Assembly: GCA_947089905.1 (NCBI GenBank)
Contig: CAMUMG010000002.1
Coordinates: 62,001-126,000 of the forward strand
DNA from: an uncultured Lachnospiraceae bacterium
GTDB lineage: Bacteria > Bacillota > Clostridia > Lachnospirales > Lachnospiraceae
Length of the DNA: 64,000 bases
Direction: 5' to 3'
Below the pieces are notes generated by a model. That model worked only from the letters and a program-made list of their open reading frames with translations, had not been told where the DNA came from and made no database searches. Below are positions 17,455 through 26,787 of this stretch, piece by piece (position 1 is the stretch's first letter; each line of letters starts with the position of its first letter). A program made the translations under genes and the position numbers.

Positions 17455-18231
17455 ATGAAACTTGGAATGATCACATGGATCACAGAAAATGACTTTCGAA
17501 GGGCAAAAGAAAGAGGTTTGGAGTTTGTAGAATTAGATGTAAACGACAGAGCAGAAGAGTTTTTAGAGCATATAACAGAAATTGCAGAATACAGCAAAAC
17601 ATATTCTATGCCTGTAGGAGCAGTAGGACGGTGGGGCAGCACAAGAATTAGTAAAGAAGGAATCTGTAAAGACGAATTAGAACTAGAAAGCAGGCTGATA
17701 GAAGCTGCTGCTAAACTAAACTGTGAGATTTATATTACAGGATGTAATTATGTAGAAGAGCTTTCTTATTTTGAAAATTGTAAGTTGGCAGTTGAATATT
17801 TCGAGCAGCTTATTGCAGCAGGGAAAAAATGTGGAGTAAAGATTGCTGTATATAACTGCCGCTGGAACAATTTTGTTCACTCAGATATGGCATATACTAT
17901 GATACATGGATATTTAAAGGATTTATATATTAAATATGATCCTTCCCATTGTATTTATGCTGGTGGTGATTACTTAAAGGAAACAAGAGATTGGGGAGAT
18001 AGATTTTTACATATCCATCTAAAGGGATCTCTAAAAATTGATAATGAACGATTTGACGATCCGCCGGCAGGAATGGATCAGACAAATTGGGGAGCATTTC
18101 TTGCAATCCTTTATGCAAAGGGATATGACGGAAATTTAAGTATTGAACCTCATTCAAGCCACTGGTGGGGAGAACTTGGAGAAAAGGGAATTGATTATAC
18201 CATAAAATATTTCAGAAATTTAATACTGTAA
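17455..18231 (+). CDS. Sugar phosphate isomerase/epimerase-like TIM-barrel protein (3)
   Basis: 258 residues, start ATG after AAAGGGGATAGT. TIM-barrel of the xylose-isomerase-like family; likely metal residues are in VYNCRWNNF, KYDPSHC, HIHLKG and SIEPHSSHWW. It is separated from the related operon at 12.5-16.4 kb by the two minus-strand peptides and ends in a bidirectional terminator, so it is its own unit. It probably belongs to the same catabolic function. Substrate unknown. Confidence 0.86.
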   Translation: MKLGMITWITENDFRRAKERGLEFVELDVNDRAEEFLEHITEIAEYSKTYSMPVGAVGRWGSTRISKEGICKDELELESRLIEAAAKLNCEIYITGCNYVEELSYFENCKLAVEYFEQLIAAGKKCGVKIAVYNCRWNNFVHSDMAYTMIHGYLKDLYIKYDPSHCIYAGGDYLKETRDWGDRFLHIHLKGSLKIDNERFDDPPAGMDQTNWGAFLAILYAKGYDGNLSIEPHSSHWWGELGEKGIDYTIKYFRNLIL

Positions 18232-18281
18232 AAACAGGAGGAAAGATTACCAGAATTGATAATCTTTCCTCCTGTTTTTAC
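18230..18281. terminator. Bidirectional terminator between convergent genes
   Basis: Perfect 20-nt arms (AAAAACAGGAGGAAAGATTA at 18230-18249 and its complement at 18260-18279). The left arm begins inside the stop codon of the upstream gene; the right arm includes the stop of plsC. Confidence 0.92.
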
Positions 18282-19006
18282 ACTAAATGTTTGTCCTCTG
18301 CAAGCATTTGCTCAATGATTTTTTGAACTTTTGCACCCAAAAATTTTCGTTCTTCTTTTGGAAGTTGTGCAGGATAGATAGGTTTCCCATAGTGAATGAT
18401 AACATGGGCTTTTTTTACCCAAGGTTTTTGACGTTCAAAAACCGCATCTGTGTTAGAAAGAGCAACAGGAATAATCGCACAACCTGTTTTTTCTGCCATT
18501 TTAAGGCTTCCTTCTTTAAATGGCAAAAGTTCTTCCCCCTGATTTCTTGTTCCCTCTGGCATAATAAAAATAGAATGTCCCTCTTTAATGTATTCAATTC
18601 CCTGTAAAATAACTTTTAAGCTCTCTTTCATATTCTCGCGATCTAAAAACAGACAATTCATATTTTTCATCCACCAGCTAAAGATTGGAACTTTAGTAAT
18701 CTCTTTTTTGGCAACAAATCCTGTCGGTGTCGGAAGGGTAATATAGCCGATAGGAATGTCTGCAAATCCACGATGGTTGGCAGCATAGAGAACCGCTTCA
18801 TCTTTAGGTACATCTTCACGTCCAATGACTGTCCATTTTGTTCCAGCAAGAAATAAAACGAAACGGAACGCTCCTGCAATAATTTTTTGAGAAATACGAG
18901 CTTTTGCTTTGGGATCAAACTTTCCGACAATCCAGAGGATAAAATAGACTGGTAGGGAAACAATTAAAAATATTATAATTGCTAAGGCGACAAGAATTAC
19001 TCTCAT
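18278..19006 (-). CDS. plsC: 1-acyl-sn-glycerol-3-phosphate acyltransferase
   Basis: The start giving MRVILVALAI is chosen because GGAGG sits 5 bases before it; open frame extends 8 codons further. About 242 residues. A hydrophobic N-terminal helix anchors it in the membrane. The catalytic motif is NHRGFAD (HX4D), with FLDREN, MPEGTR (block III) and VIPVAL (block IV) in order. It adds the second acyl chain to lysophosphatidic acid in phospholipid synthesis. It is monocistronic, convergent with the TIM-barrel gene. Confidence 0.93.
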   Translation of the reverse strand: MRVILVALAIIIFLIVSLPVYFILWIVGKFDPKAKARISQKIIAGAFRFVLFLAGTKWTVIGREDVPKDEAVLYAANHRGFADIPIGYITLPTPTGFVAKKEITKVPIFSWWMKNMNCLFLDRENMKESLKVILQGIEYIKEGHSIFIMPEGTRNQGEELLPFKEGSLKMAEKTGCAIIPVALSNTDAVFERQKPWVKKAHVIIHYGKPIYPAQLPKEERKFLGAKVQKIIEQMLAEDKHLV

Positions 19007-19233
19007 AAGTTCCTCCATACTGCTATCCATACAGCATATCCGAGTTTAACAGAGATCGGATCGTGTTTTTCTCTGAATATGGTATCATAATCATTAAGAA
19101 AATGCAAGTTTCTAAAAATCTATTTTTATTTCTTAACCATTCCTATTTTTGTTACACTATATATATGTAGAGCTACAAAACAAAAGATCATGATCAAATT
19201 TAATAGTAAATGATAAGTTAAAGGAAGGCAATT

Positions 19234-20805
19234 ATGGAGAAAAGGGAATTGGACGAAAAAATAACAGAGGTGTCAAAAACGATTCTGTCCTATTGCATGG
19301 CACGTACCTCAAATCAGTATGACGCTGAGGATCTGGCACAGGAGATGCTCCTAGAGATCTATCGATCATCTGCTAATATTCGTGATGATCGAGCATTTTA
19401 CGGATTTTTGTGGTCAGTTGTAGAAAATGTATATAGACAATGGTACAGAAAAAGTAAACGTGACAGCTATTACGAATTGTCGGAAGAGCTTACAGACAGC
19501 CAAGATTTTCTAAGCAGACTAGAAATGGATTCCGATATCAGACGACTTCGCAGAGAATTGACCTTATTGGTCGAAAAATATCGTCGTGCTATGGTTTTAT
19601 ATTATTTAGAAAACAATTCCTGTTCCCAGATTGCAAGAAAGCTTTCTGTCAGCAAAAGTATGGTGAAATATTTATTGTTTAAATCAAGAAAAATGATAAA
19701 GGATAGAATGAATATGGAACGTAAATTAGGAGAACAAAGCTATAATCCAAAAGCATTAAGTATCAGATTTTGGGGGGGATATAATCGCTATACACATATC
19801 TGTGACAGCAAGATTGCACAGAATATCCTTTTTGCATGTTATAATGACAAATTAAGTTCGGAACAGATTAGTTTGGAAATTGGAGTGGCTCTTCCCTATA
19901 TGGAAGACGATTTAAGAAAGTTGACTGAGTATGGACTGTTGGAAAAAGAAGGAAATCGTTATTTCACCAATATTGTGATTTTTACAAGAGAATTTGATAA
20001 AGAAGCAAATATAAAAACTTCGGAGTTTACAAAACAGATCGCAGAAAAGATCAACAAGGGACTAGAGGAAAAGGAAAGTACGATTCGAAAGATAGGTTTC
20101 TATGGTACAGAAATGGACAAGAACGCATTTACATGGCAGATGTCATGTATTCTTCTACGTCAAACTATTATGGAGAAGCTACAAGATAGAATAGTGCTGC
20201 ATTATCCAGTAAATAAATTTGGTGAAGAATGTTTTGTATGGGGAAAAGAAGCTTATGACAACAATGAGAGGTTAAGCGATTTTTCTTATGCAAATTGTAC
20301 TGTATCAAACCAAAGAAAAGATAAAATATTTTTTATGGATTTTGGGATAAATGGAGAGTTTCTCCATCATATCTTTTTTAACAGACAAGATTATACCAAT
20401 GTCTTATTAGACTTAGCAAATGATGAAATAAAAGAGTTTGGGAAAAATGATACGATAGTGTTAGCTGATTTAATAAAGCGAGGAATTGTAAAAAATAACA
20501 ATGGGAAGATATATCCAAATATGCCAGTACTTACAACCAATCAGCAGGAACGCCTTTTAATGGTATTGGATGAATTATCAGAAGAAATTTTAGTGCAGAC
20601 TGAGGAAATTATAGAAAAGGTTACAGAGATTTTGCGCAACCATATACCTACTCACCTAAAAAAGATTGCGAAGGATATGGCATATTTTAGGATACAAGGC
20701 GATTGTATTTCTGGTGTGATGGAGATATTATATAGAGAGAAATATTTATTAACAACAGAAAGCGATATTATGTTACCTACAACATATATAGTGTTAAATA
20801 AATAA
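19234..20805 (+). CDS. ECF-like sigma factor with long C-terminal extension
   Basis: 523 residues, start after AAAGGAAGG. Residues 1-165 are a sigma-70 family factor: region 2 (YDAEDLAQEMLLEIYRS..FYGFLWSVVENVYRQWYRK) and region 4 (YRRAMVLYYLENNSCSQIARKLSVSKSMVKYLLFKSRK). The other 350 residues are not part of a normal ECF factor (170-200). They include a winged-helix-like stretch (KLSSEQISLEIGVALPYMEDDLRKLTEYGLLEKEG) and a large domain I do not recognise, which could sense a signal in place of an anti-sigma factor. No anti-sigma gene is adjacent. Followed by an IS-like palindrome. Confidence 0.85.
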   Translation: MEKRELDEKITEVSKTILSYCMARTSNQYDAEDLAQEMLLEIYRSSANIRDDRAFYGFLWSVVENVYRQWYRKSKRDSYYELSEELTDSQDFLSRLEMDSDIRRLRRELTLLVEKYRRAMVLYYLENNSCSQIARKLSVSKSMVKYLLFKSRKMIKDRMNMERKLGEQSYNPKALSIRFWGGYNRYTHICDSKIAQNILFACYNDKLSSEQISLEIGVALPYMEDDLRKLTEYGLLEKEGNRYFTNIVIFTREFDKEANIKTSEFTKQIAEKINKGLEEKESTIRKIGFYGTEMDKNAFTWQMSCILLRQTIMEKLQDRIVLHYPVNKFGEECFVWGKEAYDNNERLSDFSYANCTVSNQRKDKIFFMDFGINGEFLHHIFFNRQDYTNVLLDLANDEIKEFGKNDTIVLADLIKRGIVKNNNGKIYPNMPVLTTNQQERLLMVLDELSEEILVQTEEIIEKVTEILRNHIPTHLKKIAKDMAYFRIQGDCISGVMEILYREKYLLTTESDIMLPTTYIVLNK

Positions 20806-20839
20806 CAGAAAGTGATATATACAAAAAATATGGGGCATT

Positions 20840-20890
20840 GATGTGACCCCCAAAAGTTAGACTTTAGGTCTAACTTTTGGGGGTCACATC
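20840..20890. mobile_element. Palindrome of two IS3-type inverted-repeat ends (internally deleted remnant or MITE)
   Basis: Perfect 23-nt arms (20840-20862 and 20868-20890) with a 5-nt TTTAG centre. The arm contains TGTGACCCCCAAAAGTTAG, which from memory resembles IS3-family termini. Both ends point outward with nothing between, as in an element deleted down to its tips. No target duplication is seen. It may also stop transcription of the sigma gene although there is no T run. Confidence 0.6.
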
Positions 20891-20976
20891 GGTTCTATGC
20901 TCTATATTTTTGTAGTAAGAAGTGATATAATAAAAAAATCAGTATTTATGAGGAGGTTATTTATACGAGTTCTTTA

Positions 20977-21528
20977 TTGCAATCGACAAAAAATACGCGT
21001 GTGTTACCAACAGGTACAAATCAATATTTTAGAAGTGACTTTCCAGAAAACTTGACTAATGAAGAAATTCGGTGGTTATTAGAGAATAATATAATTACCA
21101 TAGTGGACTTACGGTCAGACGAGGAGATTGGTAAGAAACCATGCAGTCTTAAAGAGATAGAAGGATTTAGATATTTTCATCTTCCGGTTACAGGCGGCGG
21201 TGATACGCCAAAATCACTTGAACAGTTGCATATAGTATATCAGCAAATGATAGATGATAAAATGGAAAATATTATTAATACAATCATGAATGCAGAATCT
21301 AATGTGATGTATTTTTGTACAGCAGGTAAGGATCGTACAGGTGTAGTATCTGCGCTTATTTTGAAACGTCTTGGATTTAGTGATGAAATAATTGTTGATG
21401 ACTATATGAAGTCTAAAGATAATTTAATGGAGATGCTTACTGCATATGTGAATATTCATCCTGAAGTGGATATAGAAGTTATCATTCCACATAGGGATAA
21501 TATGGAACAATTACTCAAACAATTATAA
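20977..21528 (+). CDS. Protein-tyrosine phosphatase family protein (CX5R)
   Basis: About 183 residues from TTG 20977. Active-site loop YFCTAGKDRTGVVSA has the CX5R motif (Cys nucleophile, Arg). TIVDLRSDEE and LPVTGGGD are typical of bacterial Tyr/phosphoinositide phosphatase-3 proteins. The start is uncertain: AGGAGG at 20951-20956 lies 20 nt before the TTG but only 8 nt before an in-frame ACG at 20965, exactly where an ATG would be expected. It is probably transcribed with the P-loop gene 24 bp downstream. Confidence 0.85.
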   Translation: MQSTKNTRVLPTGTNQYFRSDFPENLTNEEIRWLLENNIITIVDLRSDEEIGKKPCSLKEIEGFRYFHLPVTGGGDTPKSLEQLHIVYQQMIDDKMENIINTIMNAESNVMYFCTAGKDRTGVVSALILKRLGFSDEIIVDDYMKSKDNLMEMLTAYVNIHPEVDIEVIIPHRDNMEQLLKQL

Positions 21529-21552
21529 TCAGTATTTGAGAGAGGGAATAGG

Positions 21553-22203
21553 ATGAAATTTGATAATATATTTTTTATAAATGGAACTGCATATGCTGGG
21601 AAATCTACGATGGTGAAGCGACTTGCCAAAAAATATAATGGTATTGCTTGCGAAGAAAACTATCATGATGTATTATTATCCACATTAGATAGAAACAAAT
21701 TCCCATATTTGACCTACACAAGAGATTTACAGGATTGGCATGATTTCATCAGACGAACACCAGATGAATATGAAGCTTGGATAAGAGGTGTATCAAAGGA
21801 ATGTGAAACTCTGGAACTTCATATTTTGAATCAGCTAAACTCTCAAGAAAAAATGATATTTGTGGACACTAATATTTCTATAGAAACGCTTAAGGAAATA
21901 TCAGATAGAGATCATGTGCTAATCATGTTAGCCCACCCTGATATATCAGTAAATCGTTTCTTTGAAAGACCAGACAAAGAAAAACAGTTTCTATATCAAT
22001 TACTCATGGACGAAGAGAATCCAAAACTGGCGATGGAAAATTTTAAGAAGTGTTTGGAAAGGGTTAATTCTCGTGCAGTATATGATTCTTTTTTTAATTC
22101 TGGCTTTCGGGTTATTGTTAGAGATGAAAATAGAAGTATTGAGGACACTTTTGTTTTGGTTGAGAGGGAATTTGGCTTACAAAGATTGTTGAGGGATAAA
22201 TAA
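21553..22203 (+). CDS. P-loop kinase-like protein
   Basis: 216 residues. FINGTAYAGKSTMVKRLA is a Walker A loop near the N-terminus; IFVDTNI is a Walker-B-like strand, and ERPDKEKQFLYQLL a lid-like segment. Size and layout fit small-molecule or nucleoside kinases and shikimate/adenylate-kinase-like enzymes, but no specific family signature is seen. It follows the phosphatase gene after an AGAGAGGGA site, so they form a pair that may share a small-molecule role. A GNAT gene remnant follows. Confidence 0.75.
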   Translation: MKFDNIFFINGTAYAGKSTMVKRLAKKYNGIACEENYHDVLLSTLDRNKFPYLTYTRDLQDWHDFIRRTPDEYEAWIRGVSKECETLELHILNQLNSQEKMIFVDTNISIETLKEISDRDHVLIMLAHPDISVNRFFERPDKEKQFLYQLLMDEENPKLAMENFKKCLERVNSRAVYDSFFNSGFRVIVRDENRSIEDTFVLVEREFGLQRLLRDK

Positions 22204-22210
22204 TAATATT

Positions 22211-22572
22211 CAAATTTTTGTAGAGAAAGATGTAGGCACATACAATTTTGGTTTTGAGCGTATTTCAGATGGTAACTAATTGGTAGCGGGGATATTGGAT
22301 TTAATTCTTCAAAAGGTTGTTGGGGATTTGGATATAATTTCCGATATGATTGTTGGGGTATGGGATATGCTACAGAAGCGATAAAAGCAATGATGAACTA
22401 TGTCTATATAAACTTTGGTGCACGAAAATTTGCTTCCTCTCATTATGAACCTAATCTTGCTTCAGGAAATGTTATGAAAAAGTGTGGATTGCACTTTGTG
22501 GTATATAAAAAGTTTGAGAAACTAGAAAAAAGTGTACAAATACGTTCAATGGAATATGAAGGAGAAATATAA
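22211..22572 (+). pseudogene. GNAT acetyltransferase remnant (RimJ/RimL-like), N-terminus lost and frameshifted
   Basis: The last 70 codons (from 22360) read GMGYATEAIKAMMNYVY, the acetyl-CoA loop of GNATs, through NVMKKCGLHF. Upstream in the same frame GSGDIGF..NFRYDCWG continues the domain to about 22284 but a TAA interrupts it. In a different frame 22223-22276 reads KDVGTYNFGFERISDGN, a plausible earlier strand. So the gene has at least one frameshift and no proper start. Confidence 0.7.
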
Positions 22573-22916
22573 TTTCAATCGAAGTAAGAATACATATGTT
22601 TTCACATTTTTAATAAAAAACGATTCCTACGTTTAGTGTACAAATTCTTTTCCCAACTTTATACAAAATCGAAAAAAGTATACTATAATGTTGAAACAAA
22701 AAAGTATTGTTTCAACTTCTGATTTTATGTGCACAAAAGTGCACATAGTTGTGGTATAATACTGGTAAAAGGTAAAATCATGATAAATCAGAAATATCAG
22801 TTGACGTATATTCATGATTAATATAAAATATTATATAGAAATCTAAAATATTTTAGATCGGTATATATTAAAAATTATTTTACAGAAAAATCCAAGAAAA
22901 AGAGAGGGATAGTATC
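22573..22916. other. Control region of the GH51 gene
   Basis: 344 bp without a gene. It contains the two palindromes and -10 element listed separately and a ribosome binding site AGAGAGGGA before the GTG start at 22917. Confidence 0.6.
22691..22760 (+). promoter_or_regulatory. Two palindromic operator candidates and a -10 box
   Basis: TTGAAACAA-N7-TTGTTTCAA (22691-22715) and ATGTGCAC-AAAA-GTGCACAT (22727-22746) lie directly before TATAAT at 22755-22760. No good -35 is present, which suggests dependence on an activator, or repression by a dimeric regulator binding the palindromes. Confidence 0.5.
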
Positions 22917-25900
22917 GTGGAAAAGAAAGAAAATGAGTATAAGGAGCAACTAATTGCAAGATATACGTTTGACGATAGGAAAAATGCTGGAAAGGACAGT
23001 TCTGGTCATGGGCATCATGCAAAGCCAATGGGAAAGAAAAAGCCAATCGTAACTAGGATAAAAGGAATACCAGCGGCAAAGTTTTCAGGAAAATCTTATG
23101 GAGCCTCCTATTTTCAGCTTCCAAAAGATATCCTTGCAGGGGTAAGTGATGAAACTGGTTTAACAGTTTCAGCGTGGATTTATTTTGAAAGTGGAACAAA
23201 TATATGGGAACGTATCTTTGATTTTGGAAAAAATCAAATAGGACCATATTTATTTTTGACTAGAAATTTCCGTGGTTCTTGTTTTTGTGGTGTAGATCTA
23301 TTAGCAGATGTAGGAAAACAGTATCCAGAAAGAGAATGGATTCACGTAGCAATGACAGTTACAGGAACAAAAGACGGTACAATGAGTAATGCAGGTCCAA
23401 GAGTTTATGTCAATGGAGAATTAGAGGCAGATGGTTTTATCAGCCAAACTTCCAGTGGAAGATATAAACAGCTGCGTGCATGGTTTTCTACTCTGTCAGA
23501 AAAGGAAAACTATTGTAATAATTATATTGGACATTCCCAATATGCAGCAGATGCAGACTTTTGCGGAGCAATGTCGGATGTTCGAATTTATAAGGCAGCA
23601 TTAACACAAGAAGAAGTAATTGAAGAAATGTGTGAAACTATGACACCAGCAAAGATCGTAGCATTAGTAGCACAAAAGTTTCTCCCTGTTCTTCCTAAAA
23701 TAGTAAATAAAGATCAAAAACTTTTTCTACCTTCTAGTTTATTAGAAGGAAAGTTTCCTGTTACTTGGGTTTCGGAACAGCCAGAGGTATTATCTTGCGA
23801 TGGAACGGTTGGAAAGATAGATACACCACAAGGAGTAACACTTCATGCAGATGTGGCACTTGAACAATATTCGGTTCGAAAAAGTTATCAAATTTCTGTA
23901 CTTCCGGCAGATGTACCACCATACGAATTGACTATTCATGCAGATAAAGAAATTTTAGATATCAGTAAAACATTATATGGACTATTCTTTGAGGATATTA
24001 ATAATGCAGCAGATGGGGGAATTTATGCGGAGTTAATAGCAAATCGTTCCTTTGAAGCTTTTGAATATGAAGTATATAATTTTCAAAGTGGAGAAAATGG
24101 TGCTTCTTCTGGAAGAAATCACAGACCTCTTGATCACTGGTATGGAGATTTAGAAAAAGTACATCCCCAAAATACAGGTGGCTTGAGGGAATATTTTGGA
24201 TTAAAAGATAAAGATATCAATGCTTTTTATATTACGGTAGAGCCAATAACAAGACTGATTAACCGTGGATTTACAGATCTCAACGGCGGTCATGCAATGT
24301 ATTTGAAAAAAGGTGTAAAATATGAGTTTAGTATTTGGGCAAAACCAGAGAAAGATTTAAAGGAAACCGCTTTTATTAAATTAGAACTTCAAGATCGGCA
24401 TGGAAGGGCAATCAGCAAAGAAGAAAAGATTGTACTGGAAGAACAAACGGATTGGAAGAAGTATACTAAAACAATATTAATAGCAGAAGATACTTGTCTA
24501 GGACAGCTTTCTATCTTATTTACACAGGCAATGTCTGTAGATATGATCTCTTTAATGCCTAGTGATGTTTGGGGAGAAAAGGAAGAGGAAGGTTCTGCGA
24601 CTGCTCATAAAAATTATCTCCAGAATCCAAATTACCGTCTGCGTCGGGATCTGGTGGAAGCAATGAAAGAACTACATCCAACATTTTTACGATTTCCGGG
24701 CGGCTGTATTTCAGAAGGCTCTTATATATGGGAAAATGTATATGACTGGAAAGACTCTGTGGGTGAAGTAGAGGTTCGAAAAGAGAATTTTAATGTCTGG
24801 GGATATATGATGACTCTTGGCTTGGGGTATATGGAATATTTCCAGCTTGCAGAGGATTTGAATGCAGAACCACTTCCAGTTATGGCATGTGGAGTGCTCT
24901 GTCAGGCAAGATCGGATTATGCAAATCCGGCGGGAGGAAGTCTTCAAAAGAAGTATATCAGCAATTTTATAGATTTAATTGACTTTGCGATCAGCACAGA
25001 TACAGAACATAACCAATGGGCAGCTCTTCGAAAGAAAATGGGACATGAAGCCCCATTTGAACTGCATTACTTAGGGGTTGGAAATGAGAACTGGGGAGAA
25101 GAATTTTTTGCAAGTTTTGAAGCATTTAAGTATGCTATTGATCAACATATGGAGAAAAACTATCCGGGATACCCACTTACAATCATTTCAACGGTAGGAG
25201 CTCAGGCAGATGATGAATCTTATCAGGAGGGATGGAGATATTTAAGTGGAAATGAAAAAACGGATGGTGCAGCAGTACGTTTTACAGATGGAACAAAGAG
25301 CTGGGAAGAAGAAGTGAAATGGTATAAGCACCAGAAAAACTTTATGGAAACAATCATTGATGAACATTACTATCGTTCGAATGAGTATCTGTTAGAAAAT
25401 ACAGATCGTTATGAATACTATTACAGGGCTTATAAAGAGGATGGTTCACTTAATGAAGATCAGACGTCTAAAGTATTTGTTGGTGAGTATGCTTCCAATG
25501 ATAAAAATACATTAGCGGGTGCCATTGCAGAAGCAGCAATGATGACCGGATTTGAAAAGAATTCAGATGTAGTTCGGCTCGCTGCTACAGCTCCTTTGTT
25601 TAATAAAGTGATAACAGATGGAACTTATCGGTGGACACCAGATGCCATTTGGTTTGATGATGAAACAGTATGGAGAACGCCGAATTATTATGTTCAGCAG
25701 ATGTTTGCAAAGGCTATAGGAACAAAATTATTAGGGACAACATTTAAAACCTATGTCAATGGAGAAAAGCAGGTATTACAGCCACATGGGGGAATTGTAC
25801 TTTCAGCAGGAAGTGCAGAACTTTTACTTAAAAAAGTTCGTGTAGTATCGAATACAGACGAAAAACAAGTGCTATTTGAACAGGATTTTACAGAGCCATT

Positions 25901-26684
25901 AAAAGAAGAATGGAAGCAGATTCCAGACTCTTCGGGATATATTATAGTAAAGGGACAGGGAATTTTATTAAAGGCACAAGAAAATGGTAGAAATGGACTT
26001 TATATCGACGCACCAGAATGGAGAAATTATACTGTAACTTTAGTTGCAGAGAAACGTTCTAGTGTAGATGGATTTTATGTAGGTGTCGGATTAAATGAAA
26101 TTGAATCAGACAGAAGAGATGTAATCGAATATGCAGTAGGATATGAAGGAAGGGCAACGGGAGTAAAAGTTTTTAAAGATGGAAAGGAAGCCTATACAAT
26201 GGGAGATTATTCTTCCAGTAGCTGTGTCGGAAATCTAAGAGCTGTAGATACCGAGGAAATTGCGGTAGAAAGAGAGTATACAATTACAGTAAATTATGGC
26301 GGAAGAGACGGAAAGAGATTACTTTGTAATTATACTTCTGGCGAGAAAAAAGGAAGACAGTTAGACTATAAACTAGAAGCCTATAATCGTGATATGTATT
26401 ATTCTGTCACCAAAGATGAAGATAAAATCTATCTGAAACTGGTCAATGCAGATCCTTTGGATAAACATGTAAAATTGGTATTAGAGGGAATGAATATTAA
26501 AGAAAATGCCAATATAACTACATTAACAGGACCTGCACACTTAGTTTCCATGCCAAATGTCAATACAAAGGTAGAAGAAAAGATTGTTCCAGTATCAAAG
26601 GAGGAAAGAGTAGAAAAGGACGGAACAATTTTTACACTCCCAGCACAATCTGTAACAGTAGTAGTATTTGAAAAGAATAAATAA
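22917..26684 (+). CDS. Alpha-L-arabinofuranosidase GH51 with N-terminal LamG-like domain
   Basis: 1255 residues from GTG 22917. Residues about 12-235 are a LamG/concanavalin-like domain (ARYTFDD..KDSSGHGHHA, VSAWIYFESG, VYVNGE, DVRIYKAALTQEEV), then an atrophied Ig-like domain (about 245-340), then the GH51 catalytic part starting LYGLFFEDIN. The acid/base Glu is in GNENWGEEFF (about 723) and the nucleophile Glu in VGEYAS (about 857). A further region at about 970-1150 looks like another lectin-like insert before the C-terminal beta-sandwich. No signal peptide, so it acts on imported arabino-oligosaccharides in the cytoplasm. Monocistronic. Confidence 0.92.
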   Translation: MEKKENEYKEQLIARYTFDDRKNAGKDSSGHGHHAKPMGKKKPIVTRIKGIPAAKFSGKSYGASYFQLPKDILAGVSDETGLTVSAWIYFESGTNIWERIFDFGKNQIGPYLFLTRNFRGSCFCGVDLLADVGKQYPEREWIHVAMTVTGTKDGTMSNAGPRVYVNGELEADGFISQTSSGRYKQLRAWFSTLSEKENYCNNYIGHSQYAADADFCGAMSDVRIYKAALTQEEVIEEMCETMTPAKIVALVAQKFLPVLPKIVNKDQKLFLPSSLLEGKFPVTWVSEQPEVLSCDGTVGKIDTPQGVTLHADVALEQYSVRKSYQISVLPADVPPYELTIHADKEILDISKTLYGLFFEDINNAADGGIYAELIANRSFEAFEYEVYNFQSGENGASSGRNHRPLDHWYGDLEKVHPQNTGGLREYFGLKDKDINAFYITVEPITRLINRGFTDLNGGHAMYLKKGVKYEFSIWAKPEKDLKETAFIKLELQDRHGRAISKEEKIVLEEQTDWKKYTKTILIAEDTCLGQLSILFTQAMSVDMISLMPSDVWGEKEEEGSATAHKNYLQNPNYRLRRDLVEAMKELHPTFLRFPGGCISEGSYIWENVYDWKDSVGEVEVRKENFNVWGYMMTLGLGYMEYFQLAEDLNAEPLPVMACGVLCQARSDYANPAGGSLQKKYISNFIDLIDFAISTDTEHNQWAALRKKMGHEAPFELHYLGVGNENWGEEFFASFEAFKYAIDQHMEKNYPGYPLTIISTVGAQADDESYQEGWRYLSGNEKTDGAAVRFTDGTKSWEEEVKWYKHQKNFMETIIDEHYYRSNEYLLENTDRYEYYYRAYKEDGSLNEDQTSKVFVGEYASNDKNTLAGAIAEAAMMTGFEKNSDVVRLAATAPLFNKVITDGTYRWTPDAIWFDDETVWRTPNYYVQQMFAKAIGTKLLGTTFKTYVNGEKQVLQPHGGIVLSAGSAELLLKKVRVVSNTDEKQVLFEQDFTEPLKEEWKQIPDSSGYIIVKGQGILLKAQENGRNGLYIDAPEWRNYTVTLVAEKRSSVDGFYVGVGLNEIESDRRDVIEYAVGYEGRATGVKVFKDGKEAYTMGDYSSSSCVGNLRAVDTEEIAVEREYTITVNYGGRDGKRLLCNYTSGEKKGRQLDYKLEAYNRDMYYSVTKDEDKIYLKLVNADPLDKHVKLVLEGMNIKENANITTLTGPAHLVSMPNVNTKVEEKIVPVSKEERVEKDGTIFTLPAQSVTVVVFEKNK

Positions 26685-26712
26685 GTTAAACCTACAATAA
26701 ATCTCATAGATC

Positions 26713-26760
26713 AAAACTGGAGTTGTTACAAAATAATTTATAACAACTCCAGTTTTATAC
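26713..26760 (+). terminator. Rho-independent terminator after GH51 gene
   Basis: AAAACTGGAGTTGTTA (26713-26728) pairs with TAACAACTCCAGTTTT (26741-26756), then AT-rich. Confidence 0.85.
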
Positions 26761-26787
26761 CTAAAATTATAGGGGAGGGAGAAAATA

